Shown here one piece after another: positions 49,390-58,226 of a DNA stretch of 64,000 nucleotides. Location: positions 1 through 64,000 of the forward strand of contig MGUK01000084.1 of NCBI GenBank assembly GCA_001799995.1. Direction: 5' to 3'. Position 1 is the stretch's first letter; the number at the start of each line of letters is the position of its first letter. This DNA comes from Elusimicrobia bacterium GWF2_62_30 (GTDB taxonomy: Bacteria; Elusimicrobiota; Elusimicrobia; Elusimicrobiales; UBA9959). Position numbers and translations under genes: made by a program. The notes under the pieces were generated by a model, which saw only the letters and a list, made by a program, of their open reading frames with translations, did no database searches and was not told where the DNA came from.

Positions 49390-50034
49390 ATGCTTTATCT
49401 CTACCTGGACGAAAGCGGGGACCTGGGGTTCGATTTTGTAAATAAAAAGCCAAGCGCGTTTTTCACCATCTGCGTGCTGGCAATTAAAGGGCGGGAAAAC
49501 GACCGGGCTTTGGCAAATGTAGTGCGGGCGGTTATGCGGCGTAAACTTTTTAAAAAATCAGCTACTGATACCCCGGAGCTTAAAGGGGGCAGCACCACGC
49601 AGGAGGTGAAAAGATACTTTTACAGAAAAGCCAGCCATATCGAGTTCAAACTGTATTCAGTAACTCTTGATAAAAAAAGGGTCTACACGCAGCTTGCAAT
49701 GGATAAAGGCCGCATTTATAATTACATAGCAAGGCTGGCGCTGGAGCGTGTGAATTTCACGGATGCGGCGGTGAGGGTAATAATGACCGTGGATAAAAGC
49801 AAATCTCGTCGTGGTATCTTCGAGTTCAATGACTATGTGATTACCCAGATCAAAGCATGCCTTGACCCGCTTGTCCCTTTAGATATTTTCCACATGAATT
49901 CCCTTGAAAGCCCCAACCTGCAGGCTGTGGATATGTTCGCCTGGGGGATCTTTCGCAAATACGAAAAGGAAGACCTTGAATGGTTTAATGTCTTTAAGGC
50001 CCGGGTTTGTTCGGACAGGGTATATTTGTCTTAA
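49390..50034 (+). CDS. DUF3800-domain protein
   Basis: A 214-residue protein with the DUF3800 signature: N-terminal YLYLDESGDLG, central RVIMTVDKSK, and C-terminal NSLESPNLQAVDMFAWGIFR. The conserved acidic residues and RNase H-like layout suggest a nuclease, but activity is unproven for the family. It often occurs in mobile or defence contexts; here it lies between uvrB and an orphan antitoxin. GGAGGG precedes ATG 49390. Confidence 0.82.
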   Translation: MLYLYLDESGDLGFDFVNKKPSAFFTICVLAIKGRENDRALANVVRAVMRRKLFKKSATDTPELKGGSTTQEVKRYFYRKASHIEFKLYSVTLDKKRVYTQLAMDKGRIYNYIARLALERVNFTDAAVRVIMTVDKSKSRRGIFEFNDYVITQIKACLDPLVPLDIFHMNSLESPNLQAVDMFAWGIFRKYEKEDLEWFNVFKARVCSDRVYLS

Positions 50035-50221
50035 AAAAGAAGAAGAGCGCGCCGAGCAGGGACAATATCCAGGCTATATACCCACACTATGGAGGGGAAC
50101 ACCTGGACCACCTGCAACGGGCTTACCGCTCTTCAAAAATAGTATATCACAGGGGCTGAAGACCGTCAATGGGTAGATGAGAATTACCAGGAGATGCGCT
50201 GTTCTGCTATCTGGGATGGGC

Positions 50222-50277
50222 TTGACTGTGGCGGGGTATCTGGTATACTATTATTGTGGCTACAAGTGTGGCTACAA
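50222..50277 (+). promoter_or_regulatory. Promoter and direct repeats before the Phd-like gene
   Basis: TTGACT (50222-50227) and TATACT (50244-50249), spacer 16. Just downstream, TGTGGCTACAA occurs twice in direct repeat 12 bases apart (50255-50265, 50267-50277), placed where an autorepressing antitoxin would bind. Confidence 0.6.
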
Positions 50278-50289
50278 AATGGAGGGGAT

Positions 50290-50568
50290 ATGACTATTTC
50301 ACAGATGATGAAGGCTACGCACATGGGGGTGAGGGAACTTAAGAACACCCTGCCCAGCGTGCTCAAGTCCCATAAGCCTGTGGTGGCTACCGAGCATGGC
50401 AAACCCGCCTATTTCCTGCTTCCCTACGAGGATATGGTGGAGATAGTTGAAATGCTTGAAGAGGCGCGGGATTCGCAGCTGGTTTCTCTGGTGGCCGAAG
50501 GCCGCAAGGCTTACGGCAAAGGCGGCTGGCGCCCCGCCTCCAAGCTCTGGAAGAAACTGGACCTGTGA
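50290..50568 (+). CDS. Phd/YefM-family antitoxin-like protein, no partner toxin
   Basis: A 92-residue protein with the Phd/YefM DNA-binding fold: GVRELKNTLPSVL, KPVVATEHGKPAYFLLPYEDM, then a C-terminal tail (GRKAYGKGGW) which in pairs binds the toxin. No RelE/Doc/PIN-type frame follows; the next 300 bases hold an R1 element. GGAGGGG precedes ATG 50290. It is either solitary or its toxin was lost. Confidence 0.82.
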   Translation: MTISQMMKATHMGVRELKNTLPSVLKSHKPVVATEHGKPAYFLLPYEDMVEIVEMLEEARDSQLVSLVAEGRKAYGKGGWRPASKLWKKLDL

Positions 50569-50617
50569 TATGTCCGGTTTTTTGCTGCCAGCCGCTGTGT
50601 AAGCGCTTGGAGGGGAC

Positions 50618-50781
50618 GGACGCGGGGACCGGGTTAGCAAACCCTTCCGTAGGCCGAGGCTTGCATAGCGCCGCGTGGAGCGAAGCGACACTTTCTTGTC
50701 CGGAGGATGAGAGAGGCACGGTGTGCCGGATGGAGCGAAGCGACAGGTCTTCGCGCGGTTTGCGTTCCGGTCCCCGCGTCC
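50618..50781. repeat. R1 stem element, copy 3 (164 bp)
   Basis: A perfect 15-bp terminal inverted repeat (50618-50632 with 50767-50781), extending outward with one mismatch. The core matches the other two R1 copies, with TGGAGCGAAGCGACA present twice (once in copy 2, absent from copy 1). It fills the gap between the antitoxin gene and nadC. Confidence 0.85.
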
Positions 50782-50866
50782 ATCCCCGACTTAACAGCTT
50801 GCGGCCCATGTAACTGAAGCCATAAAAGCACCCCGAAAGGGGGCTGGCAAATGGTAAAATTGGGGG

Positions 50867-51715
50867 GTGAAGGAATTCGATACTGTTATTAAGGCGGCAC
50901 TGAAGGAAGACATAGGGTCGGGGGACGTTACTACCCGGTTCTTTGTGCCGCTGGGGACGCGCTTCCGGGGGAAGATGCTTGCCAAGGATAACGGCGTGCT
51001 CTGCGGCCTGGACGTGGCCAAGCGCGTCTTAGAACTGGCCGCGCCCGGCTCCAAAATAAAGACCCGCTACAAAGACGGCGCCCGCATAAACAAGGGCGAT
51101 ATCGTCATGGAAGTGGAAGGCCCCGCTACCATCCTTACCGCCGAACGCACCGCGCTCAATTTTCTGCAGCATATGAGCGGCGTAGCCACCAGGGCCGCGC
51201 TGTTCTCCGCCGTGATAAAAAGCTCCCGCACCAAGATCTACGACACCCGCAAAACCCTGCCCGGCCTGCGCGCCATCGAAAAATACGCCGCCGGCGTGGG
51301 CGGCGCGCGCAACCACCGCATGGGCCTCTACGACATGGCCATGATAAAGGACAACCACGTAGCGCTGGCCGGCGGCCGCCCCGAAGTGCTGGCCGAACGC
51401 ATAAAAGCCATGCGCAAGGCCAAGCCCGGCCTGAAGATAGAAATAGAAGTGCAGAGCCTGGCGCAGCTGAAAGCCTTCCTGCCGCTGGGCGCCGACGTGA
51501 TCATGCTCGACAATATCGCCTACCGGGACATGATGGACGCCATGGCGATGATCCGCTCCTACAAGGGCAAAAAGCCCGAGGTGGAGATCTCGGGCGGCGT
51601 GGACCTGGAGAAAGCCGCCAAGTTCGCCAGCCTGGGCGTAGACCGGATCTCCGTCGGTTCCATTACCAGCGCCGCGCGGCCGCTGGATATCTCTTTTGAA
51701 GTGGAGGAAAAATGA
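50867..51715 (+). CDS. nadC: Nicotinate-nucleotide pyrophosphorylase (quinolinate phosphoribosyltransferase)
   Basis: A 282-residue NadC converting quinolinate and PRPP to nicotinate mononucleotide in de novo NAD synthesis. Family features: EDIGSGDVTT, ERTALNFLQHMSGVAT, DTRKTLPGLRAIEKYAAGVGG, NHRMGLYDMAMIKDNH, EIEVQSLAQ, VIMLDN, EISGGV and SVGSITSAAR. It starts with GTG; GGGG precedes it. It overlaps birA by 4 bases. nadA and nadB are not in the window. Confidence 0.96.
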   Translation: MKEFDTVIKAALKEDIGSGDVTTRFFVPLGTRFRGKMLAKDNGVLCGLDVAKRVLELAAPGSKIKTRYKDGARINKGDIVMEVEGPATILTAERTALNFLQHMSGVATRAALFSAVIKSSRTKIYDTRKTLPGLRAIEKYAAGVGGARNHRMGLYDMAMIKDNHVALAGGRPEVLAERIKAMRKAKPGLKIEIEVQSLAQLKAFLPLGADVIMLDNIAYRDMMDAMAMIRSYKGKKPEVEISGGVDLEKAAKFASLGVDRISVGSITSAARPLDISFEVEEK

Positions 51716-52320
51716 AAACCTGCAATTGCGAAGAACTCGACCTCGACACCCTGCCGGGCATAAGCAAGATAGTCTGCCTGGACGTGACCGAATCCACGCA
51801 GGCCGTGGCCCGCGAAATGGCCATGGAAGGAACAGCCGAGAAAACGCTGGTGCTGGCCGAAACCCAGACCGGCGGCAGGGGCCGCCAGGGCAGCGAATGG
51901 GAATCGGGCCCCGGCGGCCTCTACATGACCCTGCTGCTTAAGCCCGAGACCGGCCTTAAGTTCCTGCCCGACCTGAGCGTGCTCAGCGGCGAGGCCGTGG
52001 CCGAGACCCTGACCGGGCTTTACGGCATCAAGACCCGCATAAAGAAACCCAACGACGTTTACGCGTATCACCCGCGCCGCCGCAAATGGCTTAAGATCGC
52101 CGGGATACTTACCGAATCCTCCTCCATCAACCGCGAAGCCAGTTGGCTGCTGCTGGGCGTGGGCGTGAACCTTAACAACAAGCTCAAGCTTGCCACCGCC
52201 GTGAGCGTGAACGCCATCACCGGCAAGCAGGTTTCCCGCGAAGAGTTCCTGCAGGAATTCTTCCGCGTGTTCTGGCTGCACTACTCCTCCTGGGAATATT
52301 CCAGCCTGTCCAAGTCCTGA
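51712..52320 (+). CDS. birA: Biotin--[acetyl-CoA-carboxylase] ligase
   Basis: A 202-residue monofunctional biotin protein ligase without the N-terminal DNA-binding domain. Catalytic motifs: STQAVAREMA, GGRGRQGSEWESGPGGLYMT (biotinyl-AMP loop), KKPNDVY, KIAGILTESS and LLGVGVNLNN. The C-terminal SH3-like domain is missing, so it is short. Coupled to nadC; queG follows after 7 bases. Confidence 0.93.
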   Translation: MKTCNCEELDLDTLPGISKIVCLDVTESTQAVAREMAMEGTAEKTLVLAETQTGGRGRQGSEWESGPGGLYMTLLLKPETGLKFLPDLSVLSGEAVAETLTGLYGIKTRIKKPNDVYAYHPRRRKWLKIAGILTESSSINREASWLLLGVGVNLNNKLKLATAVSVNAITGKQVSREEFLQEFFRVFWLHYSSWEYSSLSKS

Positions 52321-52327
52321 CCCGAAG

Positions 52328-53182
52328 ATGGGGCCCGCGGACCGGATAAAAGAAATAGCCATTTACGGCGGCGCCGCCGCGGCCGGGGTGGTCCGCGCCG
52401 GGGATTTGGCTGAATTCGCCAGGTTCTCGGAAGCCGCCGCGCAGGTCCCGGCGGGCCTGGCCTACCTCAACAGGGAACCGCTTAAAAGAAAAAATATTTC
52501 CAACTGGTACGACGGCGCGCGCTCCGCGCTGGTCTGCGTCTTCCGCTACTGGACGCCCGGGCAGGACTATGCCGCGGCTTTGGGCGCCGCCGGGGCCCCG
52601 GCCGCTTTCCTGGAGCGCGCCGGCCGCAAGCGCCTGAACGCCGAAAGGCTGGGGAAGCCCGGCGCGCGGATAGCGCGCTACGCGCTTTGCCGCGACTACC
52701 ACGCCGTGATAAAGGAAAAACTCTCCGCGGCGCTGGAGACCATAAAGCTGGAATTTCCCGACGCGGACGGCCGGGTGTTCTGCGATACTTCCCCGGTGCT
52801 GGAAAAGGAACTGGCGCGGCTGGCCGGGCTGGCTTTCCGGGGGAAGAATACTTTGGCGGTTTCGCGCGAACTGGGCAGCTACTTTTTTGTGGGGGGGCTG
52901 GCGCTTAACCTGGAGCTGGACCCCGACGCGCCCTGCGAAGACGACTGCGGCTCCTGTTCGCGCTGCCAGCGGGCCTGTCCGACGGGAGCGCTGAAGGACG
53001 GCGCGCTGGACCCGGCGCTTTGCATCTCGTACTGGACCACGCAGGCGAAGGAACCTATGCCGGAGGAGATCGCCGGGCAGGACCACGGCTTCGCCTACGG
53101 CTGCGACCTCTGCCAGGAAGCCTGCCCCCTCAACCTCGCCGGCGGAAAGCTCTCCCCCGGCTTCGAACCGCTCACAAAATAA
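52328..53182 (+). CDS. queG: Epoxyqueuosine reductase, short form
   Basis: A 284-residue QueG-type iron-sulfur cobalamin enzyme, last step of queuosine formation in tRNA. DUF1730 part: PLKRKNISNWYDGARSALV, RYALCRDYH, DTSPVLEKELARLAGL and GKNTLAVSRELGSYFF. Two [4Fe-4S] motifs follow: CGSCSRCQRACPTGAL and YGCDLCQEACPLN. Typical QueG is 310-380 residues with a helical C-terminal extension that is absent here. No other queuosine gene is nearby. Confidence 0.9.
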   Translation: MGPADRIKEIAIYGGAAAAGVVRAGDLAEFARFSEAAAQVPAGLAYLNREPLKRKNISNWYDGARSALVCVFRYWTPGQDYAAALGAAGAPAAFLERAGRKRLNAERLGKPGARIARYALCRDYHAVIKEKLSAALETIKLEFPDADGRVFCDTSPVLEKELARLAGLAFRGKNTLAVSRELGSYFFVGGLALNLELDPDAPCEDDCGSCSRCQRACPTGALKDGALDPALCISYWTTQAKEPMPEEIAGQDHGFAYGCDLCQEACPLNLAGGKLSPGFEPLTK

Positions 53183-53183
53183 A

Positions 53184-53213
53184 AACAGGAAAGCTTTGGG
53201 TTTTCCTGTTTCT
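53184..53213. terminator. Bidirectional intrinsic terminator
   Basis: A 9-bp stem AACAGGAAA/TTTCCTGTT (53184-53192, 53202-53210) with flanking A and T runs, between convergent queG and the receiver gene. Confidence 0.75.
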
Positions 53214-53230
53214 ATTTGCCGGGACCGAAT

Positions 53231-53599
53231 TTACTTTTTCGTCAGGGCGTTCTTGATGGCTTCGGTAAGGTCGTCGGTGTTGAAGGGCTTGGTAAGGAAC
53301 GTGGCGACCTGGGAGAAGCGCTGGAACATGGTGCGTGACGGCTCAAGGGCAGACAGCACTATGATAGGCATGGTCTTGAGGGTCTCGTCCTCGGCGATCT
53401 GCGCGGCGAGGGAGTAGCCGTCTATGCCGGGCAGCATCACGTCGAGCACCAGCAGCTCGGGCTTATAGGAGCGCAGGGTGTCGAGCACCTCGCGGCCGTT
53501 ATCGCAGACCCTCACCGTGTGACCGAGCGACTCAAGCGTGTACTGCACCAGGCTTGAGATCTCAGGGTCGTCGTCAACTACAAGTATTTTGTTCCCCAT
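53231..53599 (-). CDS. Stand-alone receiver
   Basis: A 122-residue receiver: ILVVDDDPEI, phospho-Asp in LLVLDVMLPGIDG (about 51), IIVLSALEPS and FLTKPFNTDDL. ATG 53599 gives the standard start. It sits outside the receiver-rich region and is not obviously related to those operons. No kinase is adjacent. Confidence 0.9.
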   Translation of the reverse strand: MGNKILVVDDDPEISSLVQYTLESLGHTVRVCDNGREVLDTLRSYKPELLVLDVMLPGIDGYSLAAQIAEDETLKTMPIIVLSALEPSRTMFQRFSQVATFLTKPFNTDDLTEAIKNALTKK

Positions 53600-53676
53600 A
53601 TAGTCAATTAAACACAAATCGGCGCTTCCGGTCAAGCGGCTGAGCCTCAGGGGCCGGGTATTCTCCGGCGTGAGAC

Positions 53677-54879
53677 TTAGTCGTAAAGCAGGTATTTCTT
53701 CCGGTCGGCCATAAAGGCCGCGGAGCTGGTCTCGAAAGCCGCTATTATCTCCGCGGGGCCGGCTTCCTTCTGCAGCAGGTCGTAGAGGTCGCCGGAGCCG
53801 GTCATCTTGCGCATTTCAACGGGCTTTATCACGAACTCCTTGCCGTTGTATTTCCGCAGCAGGTAAGCGGCGTGGGTAAAAAGGTCCAGAGAGCGCACCG
53901 CGGCGCGGTCCGTGACCTCTATTTTCACGCCCTCGCAGGGCTTGCCTTCGTATACGTCCTTGGCGGGCGTAAGGCGCAGCGTGGAGAACTTCACCCCGGC
54001 AAGTCCCGCCTTGTTGAGCTGCTTCGCTATTTTGCCGGCTTCCAGCCAGGGGGCGCCGAACCAGAGAAAGGGGATGTCCGTGCCGCGGCCCACGGAAACG
54101 TTGGTGGCCTCGAAACAGCCCAGCCCGGGATACAGCACTTCCGCGTCCACGTTCCTTATATTAGGGGAAGGGTTGGTCCAGACTATGCCGGTCTGGTCGA
54201 AGGTCATGGCGCGCGTCCAGTTCTCCAGCTTAACCACGGCCAGGTCAAGCTTCAGGTCCAGCTTGGCCTTGTGGAACAGCGCCATCTCTCCCGCGGTAAA
54301 CCCGTGGCGTGCCGGCACCGGGAAATAAGCCGTGAAGGCGCTGATGCCGGGTTCCAGCACCGGCCCCTCCACCAGGCCGCCTATGGGGTTGGGCCTGTCC
54401 AGCACCATGAAGGCCACGCCGGCCTTGGCCGCCTCTTCCATGGCGTAGCCCATGGTGGTGAGGTAGGTGTAGAAGCGCGCGCCAATGTCCTGGATGTCGA
54501 ACACCAGGACGTCCAGGTCTTTGAGCATTTCGGGCGTGGGGCGCTGCTTGTTCTTGCCGTAAAGGCTGTAAACGGTTACGCCGGTTACCGGGTCCGTGGA
54601 GGTTTCGATATACACGCCGCCCTCTTCGGTGCCGCGGAAGCCGTGCTCCGGGGAAAAGATGGCCGCCAGCTTGAAGTTACCGGCCTTATAAAAAACGTCC
54701 ACCGCGTTAAGCCCGTTCAGGTCCACGGAGGAATGGTTGGTGATGAGCCCCACGCGCTTGCCTGCCAGCTGCTTGAAGCCGTCGCGTTCCAGCACGTCCA
54801 GGCCGGTAAGGGTCAGGCCGGAGGCGCAGACCGGGACCGCAAGCATCAATAACAAAGCCGGGAGGGTTTTCATGTTCAT
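53677..54879 (-). CDS. namZ: DUF1343/NamZ-type exo-beta-N-acetylmuramidase
   Basis: A 400-residue exported protein (signal peptide to about 20). DUF1343 motifs: GKRVGLITNHSSVD, LAAIFSPEHGFRG, GVTVYSLYGK, LVFDIQDIGARFYTYLTTM, VLDRPNPIGG, GRGTDIPFLWFGAPW. The founding members remove terminal MurNAc from peptidoglycan fragments. It follows mltA by 20 bases, which makes a wall-turnover pair: MltA cuts glycan strands and this enzyme trims products. Symbol assigned by family. Confidence 0.85.
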   Translation of the reverse strand: MNMKTLPALLLMLAVPVCASGLTLTGLDVLERDGFKQLAGKRVGLITNHSSVDLNGLNAVDVFYKAGNFKLAAIFSPEHGFRGTEEGGVYIETSTDPVTGVTVYSLYGKNKQRPTPEMLKDLDVLVFDIQDIGARFYTYLTTMGYAMEEAAKAGVAFMVLDRPNPIGGLVEGPVLEPGISAFTAYFPVPARHGFTAGEMALFHKAKLDLKLDLAVVKLENWTRAMTFDQTGIVWTNPSPNIRNVDAEVLYPGLGCFEATNVSVGRGTDIPFLWFGAPWLEAGKIAKQLNKAGLAGVKFSTLRLTPAKDVYEGKPCEGVKIEVTDRAAVRSLDLFTHAAYLLRKYNGKEFVIKPVEMRKMTGSGDLYDLLQKEAGPAEIIAAFETSSAAFMADRKKYLLYD

Positions 54880-54899
54880 GGGTTTTTGTCTCCTGCCGC

Positions 54900-56153
54900 T
54901 CAGTTGTTCTTCAGCACCAGCAGGTAGAGCTGGCCGGGGTCCCAGAGTTTGAAGGCGAAGGTGCGGGCCTTTTTGCCGTTGCCGGAGAAGAAGTCCACGC
55001 GGCCGGGGCCTTTTATGGCGCCGCCGGTATCCTGGCAGAACACGAAGCGGCTGTCCTGCTTTTTGCCCAGCAGGTTGCCCTCGGCGTCCACGTCCGGCAT
55101 GGTGGCGCGCATGAAGGCTATGGCGCCCATGGGCACCAGCGCGTTGTCTACCGCTATGGAGCGCCAGCCCGTCAGCGGCAGGCCGTAGGTGCCGTCCGGG
55201 CCCTGCTCGGGGTCCGCGGGCTGTTCCAGCTTGAAGAAGGTATAGCGGGCATTGGCGGTCATTACCGCGCGCTCTTTATCCGGGTGCTCTTCCAGGTACT
55301 GCTTGCCCTTTTCGTGGGAAATGCCTTCGCGCTGCATCAGCCCCTGCTCGATGAGGGCGCTCATCCAGCCCTTGAACTTCAGGCTGTTGGTGGCGGCGAA
55401 GTTGGCTTTAATTTCCCTGCCGTCCGTCAGGGCCAGGCGCCCGGAGCCTTCTATGTGCAGGTCCATGATGTCCGCCCGGTTGGTGAACCAGGCCAGTTCC
55501 AGGCCTTTGTTCTCCAGGCCGCCCTGGAAGTCTATCTCGTCGCGGTTCATGTAGGGCACCAGCGCGCCTTTCTTCAGGCGGCCGGTGAGCTTCTCGCCTT
55601 TGAACTTCTCGTTGAAGTCTTCCAGGTTCACGGTGATAAGGTCGTCGGGCTTGGCGTAGATAGGGTATTTATACTTATCGGAATAGCTTAGGCTGGCCTC
55701 CAGCGTGGGTTCGTAGTATGAGCTGAAGATGACGGTGCCGGTGGAATCCCTGCCGGCCAGCTGGTAGATGTCGAATTTGGCTTTTAACTCCCGCTCCAGC
55801 CCGGCCGGGTCGGAGACCGTGCTGACGAGCCGCAGGAATTCGGAGGCGGAGGCGGCCAGGTCTTTGGTGGTTATGGCCCTGGTGCCGAAGGTGTAGGCCG
55901 GTACCGTGGCTTTAAGCTGGTCGAAATAGCGCAGGTTCAGCGCGGCGGCCTTAACCAGGGAGGCTTTTTCCTCCTGGTCCGTGAAGACGGGAACTTCCAG
56001 GGCCGCCATAACCGGGGGCTGGGCCGCGGCCGGCGCCCCGGTGGAAACGGCGACAGGCGCCGCGGGGCAGGGGGGGCAGACCGCGGTTTTCCTCATCCCG
56101 GTGCCGCAGCCGGCCAGGAAAGCCGTTAGTATAACCAAAGTCACTCGTTTCAT
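54900..56153 (-). CDS. mltA: Membrane-bound lytic transglycosylase MltA
   Basis: A 417-residue lipoprotein (lipobox LAGC, Cys16) followed by a Pro/Ala linker. Lytic MltA domain about 130-300 (SSYYEPTLEASLSYSDKYKYP, LELAWFTNRADIMDLHIEGSGRLAL) and the C-terminal 3D domain with its Asp-rich core (FVFCQDTGGAIKGPGRVDFF). It cleaves murein to 1,6-anhydro products at the inner face of the outer membrane. Co-transcribed with the NamZ-like gene. Confidence 0.93.
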   Translation of the reverse strand: MKRVTLVILTAFLAGCGTGMRKTAVCPPCPAAPVAVSTGAPAAAQPPVMAALEVPVFTDQEEKASLVKAAALNLRYFDQLKATVPAYTFGTRAITTKDLAASASEFLRLVSTVSDPAGLERELKAKFDIYQLAGRDSTGTVIFSSYYEPTLEASLSYSDKYKYPIYAKPDDLITVNLEDFNEKFKGEKLTGRLKKGALVPYMNRDEIDFQGGLENKGLELAWFTNRADIMDLHIEGSGRLALTDGREIKANFAATNSLKFKGWMSALIEQGLMQREGISHEKGKQYLEEHPDKERAVMTANARYTFFKLEQPADPEQGPDGTYGLPLTGWRSIAVDNALVPMGAIAFMRATMPDVDAEGNLLGKKQDSRFVFCQDTGGAIKGPGRVDFFSGNGKKARTFAFKLWDPGQLYLLVLKNN

Positions 56154-56335
56154 GTTGCTTCTCCCTGGGCCTTTTTGCCCGGTCCGCCTCGTTTATCCCA
56201 ATGAGGCCCGGCAAGGGCTTTTATTGGATGTATATGCTCCAGTAACGAAAATCACATGTAACCGGCAGCACATCCGGCCGTTTTTCATAGGGAAAACGGA
56301 TTTTCCCGCGCAGTTATTATCCCAAAAATATCCGG

Positions 56336-56364
56336 TTGACACAAGGGCGATTTTCTACTAAACT
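56336..56364 (+). promoter_or_regulatory. Sigma-70 promoter, possibly giving a leaderless mRNA
   Basis: TTGACA (56336-56341), 17-base spacer, TAAACT (56359-56364). A start 7 bases downstream falls on the ATG at 56372, and no ribosome-binding site precedes that ATG. Confidence 0.5.
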
Positions 56365-56371
56365 CCATAGT

Positions 56372-58186
56372 ATGAGGATAAAAATCGTGTCTTTCTTCCT
56401 TTTTCTATTGCTGCCGGGGGTAGTGTTGGCCGGAGAGGCCAAGATCCTTACCCTCAGCGGCAACGTGGAAGCCCGCCAGACCCGCGAGGGTCAGTGGGCT
56501 CCCGCTTCGGTTAACCTGGAGATCCCCGAGGGTGGGGCCGTCCGCACGGGCGCCGACGGCTCGGCTGTCCTGTACATGCCGAACAAGACCAAGGTCTGGC
56601 TTAGGGAAAGCTCCGCCCTGGAAGTAGAGCAGCGCCAGACGCTGTCCTCCAGGCTTGCCCTGATGTTCGGCAAGATGAAGATACGCGTGCCGCACCTCAT
56701 GCGCAAGGAAAAGTTCGAAGTGCGCACCCCGGCCGCTGTCTGCGCCGTGCGCGGCACTGAATTCACCATGGAAGCCACCGAGGACGGCAAGATGAACCTC
56801 CAGGTGCTCTTCGGCGAGGTCAAACTGAAATATACCGTGCCGCCCGAGAAAGGCAAAGCCGAGTTCAATATAGTCCAGGGGCAGGGCCTTAATATAGAGG
56901 AAGCGGGCAAGTCCGCCAAGCCGACCCTGCTCACTGCCAAGAACGAAAGGGAAGCCCTTGAGAACTGGAACCCCGGCCTGCAGCCGGAGGAACGCCAGAA
57001 GGACATGAAAGAGAAAGAGAACGACAGGGCCCAGATCAAGGATTTCGCCAAGACCACCAACAGCACGGAAAGCTCGGTAAAGGGCTTCCTGAACGTGGTC
57101 AAGGAATCCGACCTGGAAGCCGGCCGCACGCTGAACGACGTGCACGGCAACCTGGTGCGCGTGGACCAGCGCATGGTGCGCCCGGACAACAGCACCATCC
57201 AGTTCTACAATATAGTGAAGCGCCCGGATTACTCGGCGCCTCAGTATACCAACGCTGTGGCCGCCTCGCATGGTTTCGTCTACAACGGCTATGCCACTAA
57301 CGTGCCGAACAGGCTGGACCTGCTGCAGATGAACATCGGCTTCAACAAGGACCTGCCCCAGCGCATTGAGGAATGGCCGACCTTCTTCGACGGCAACGAT
57401 GTGAAAGCCAGCTATATGTCCACCATCATGGCCAACAGGACCGGCAGCGACATCTTCTTCATCGCCACGGGCGCCAAGTACGACGCGGCCACCGATGATA
57501 TGCTGAACAACCCGCTGAAGCTCCTTGGCTACAACGGCGCCAGCGACAACGGCGAAGGCATAATAATCACCGGCGTCCTCAACGACGAAGCCGGGATGAC
57601 CGCTGTGCAGGGGCTTACCAAGGTCTCCAGGCTGGAGATCGCCGACAACACCGGCGCTGGAGCCAGCAACGGCGGTATGGTGTACACCGATGGCGGCGTT
57701 CCCGGGGTGGTTACCGTAGGCGTAAACGCCGGCGACGTGATCTGGGCCCAGAGGGATAACGTGACTGCCGACAATTCCTACAGCTACAGCTCCGACGACG
57801 CCAACAGCGACCAGCTCTGGAACTACTCGGCTATGCTTTACCGGAAGGGCGGCGGCAACAACGCTTCCAGCGTCGCCAATAACCTCTGGTACGCTATGGA
57901 AAGCTATGTTATAGGCAACGGCGGGAATATAAAGACCACCGGGGACTTTACCAATTCCAGCTCTGACCCCTTCTCCATCCTTAAGGACAGCGGCGGCGAG
58001 ATCATTATGTCCGTTAAGAACTGGAGCGCGTCAGGGACGGCGGGTAACTCGTATTCCTATATCGATAATTCCGCCACCGGCGACTACTTCGCGTCCACCA
58101 AGAACATCGACATCGTGTTCATCCCGGACCTCTTCGTGGCGGCGGTGCAGCGCATGCTGCCCGCGCTGTCGAAGATAGGCGAATAA
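56372..58186 (+). CDS. Secreted FecR-domain surface protein
   Basis: A 604-residue exported protein (signal peptide to about 20, VVLAGE). FecR domain about 22-180: ILTLSGNVEARQ, LEIPEGGAVRTGADGSAVLYMPN, SSALEVEQ, TPAAVCAVRGTEFTMEAT. A charged helical linker (about 200-250) leads to a long Asn/Tyr/Gly-rich region resembling surface or fibre proteins. Start chosen at the ATG before the signal peptide. First of three linked genes with two predicted outer-membrane or exported partners. Confidence 0.8.
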   Translation: MRIKIVSFFLFLLLPGVVLAGEAKILTLSGNVEARQTREGQWAPASVNLEIPEGGAVRTGADGSAVLYMPNKTKVWLRESSALEVEQRQTLSSRLALMFGKMKIRVPHLMRKEKFEVRTPAAVCAVRGTEFTMEATEDGKMNLQVLFGEVKLKYTVPPEKGKAEFNIVQGQGLNIEEAGKSAKPTLLTAKNEREALENWNPGLQPEERQKDMKEKENDRAQIKDFAKTTNSTESSVKGFLNVVKESDLEAGRTLNDVHGNLVRVDQRMVRPDNSTIQFYNIVKRPDYSAPQYTNAVAASHGFVYNGYATNVPNRLDLLQMNIGFNKDLPQRIEEWPTFFDGNDVKASYMSTIMANRTGSDIFFIATGAKYDAATDDMLNNPLKLLGYNGASDNGEGIIITGVLNDEAGMTAVQGLTKVSRLEIADNTGAGASNGGMVYTDGGVPGVVTVGVNAGDVIWAQRDNVTADNSYSYSSDDANSDQLWNYSAMLYRKGGGNNASSVANNLWYAMESYVIGNGGNIKTTGDFTNSSSDPFSILKDSGGEIIMSVKNWSASGTAGNSYSYIDNSATGDYFASTKNIDIVFIPDLFVAAVQRMLPALSKIGE

Positions 58187-58226
58187 CGCCATGTCAATAC
58201 CTATAATGAAAAGAGGATCCAACCCG

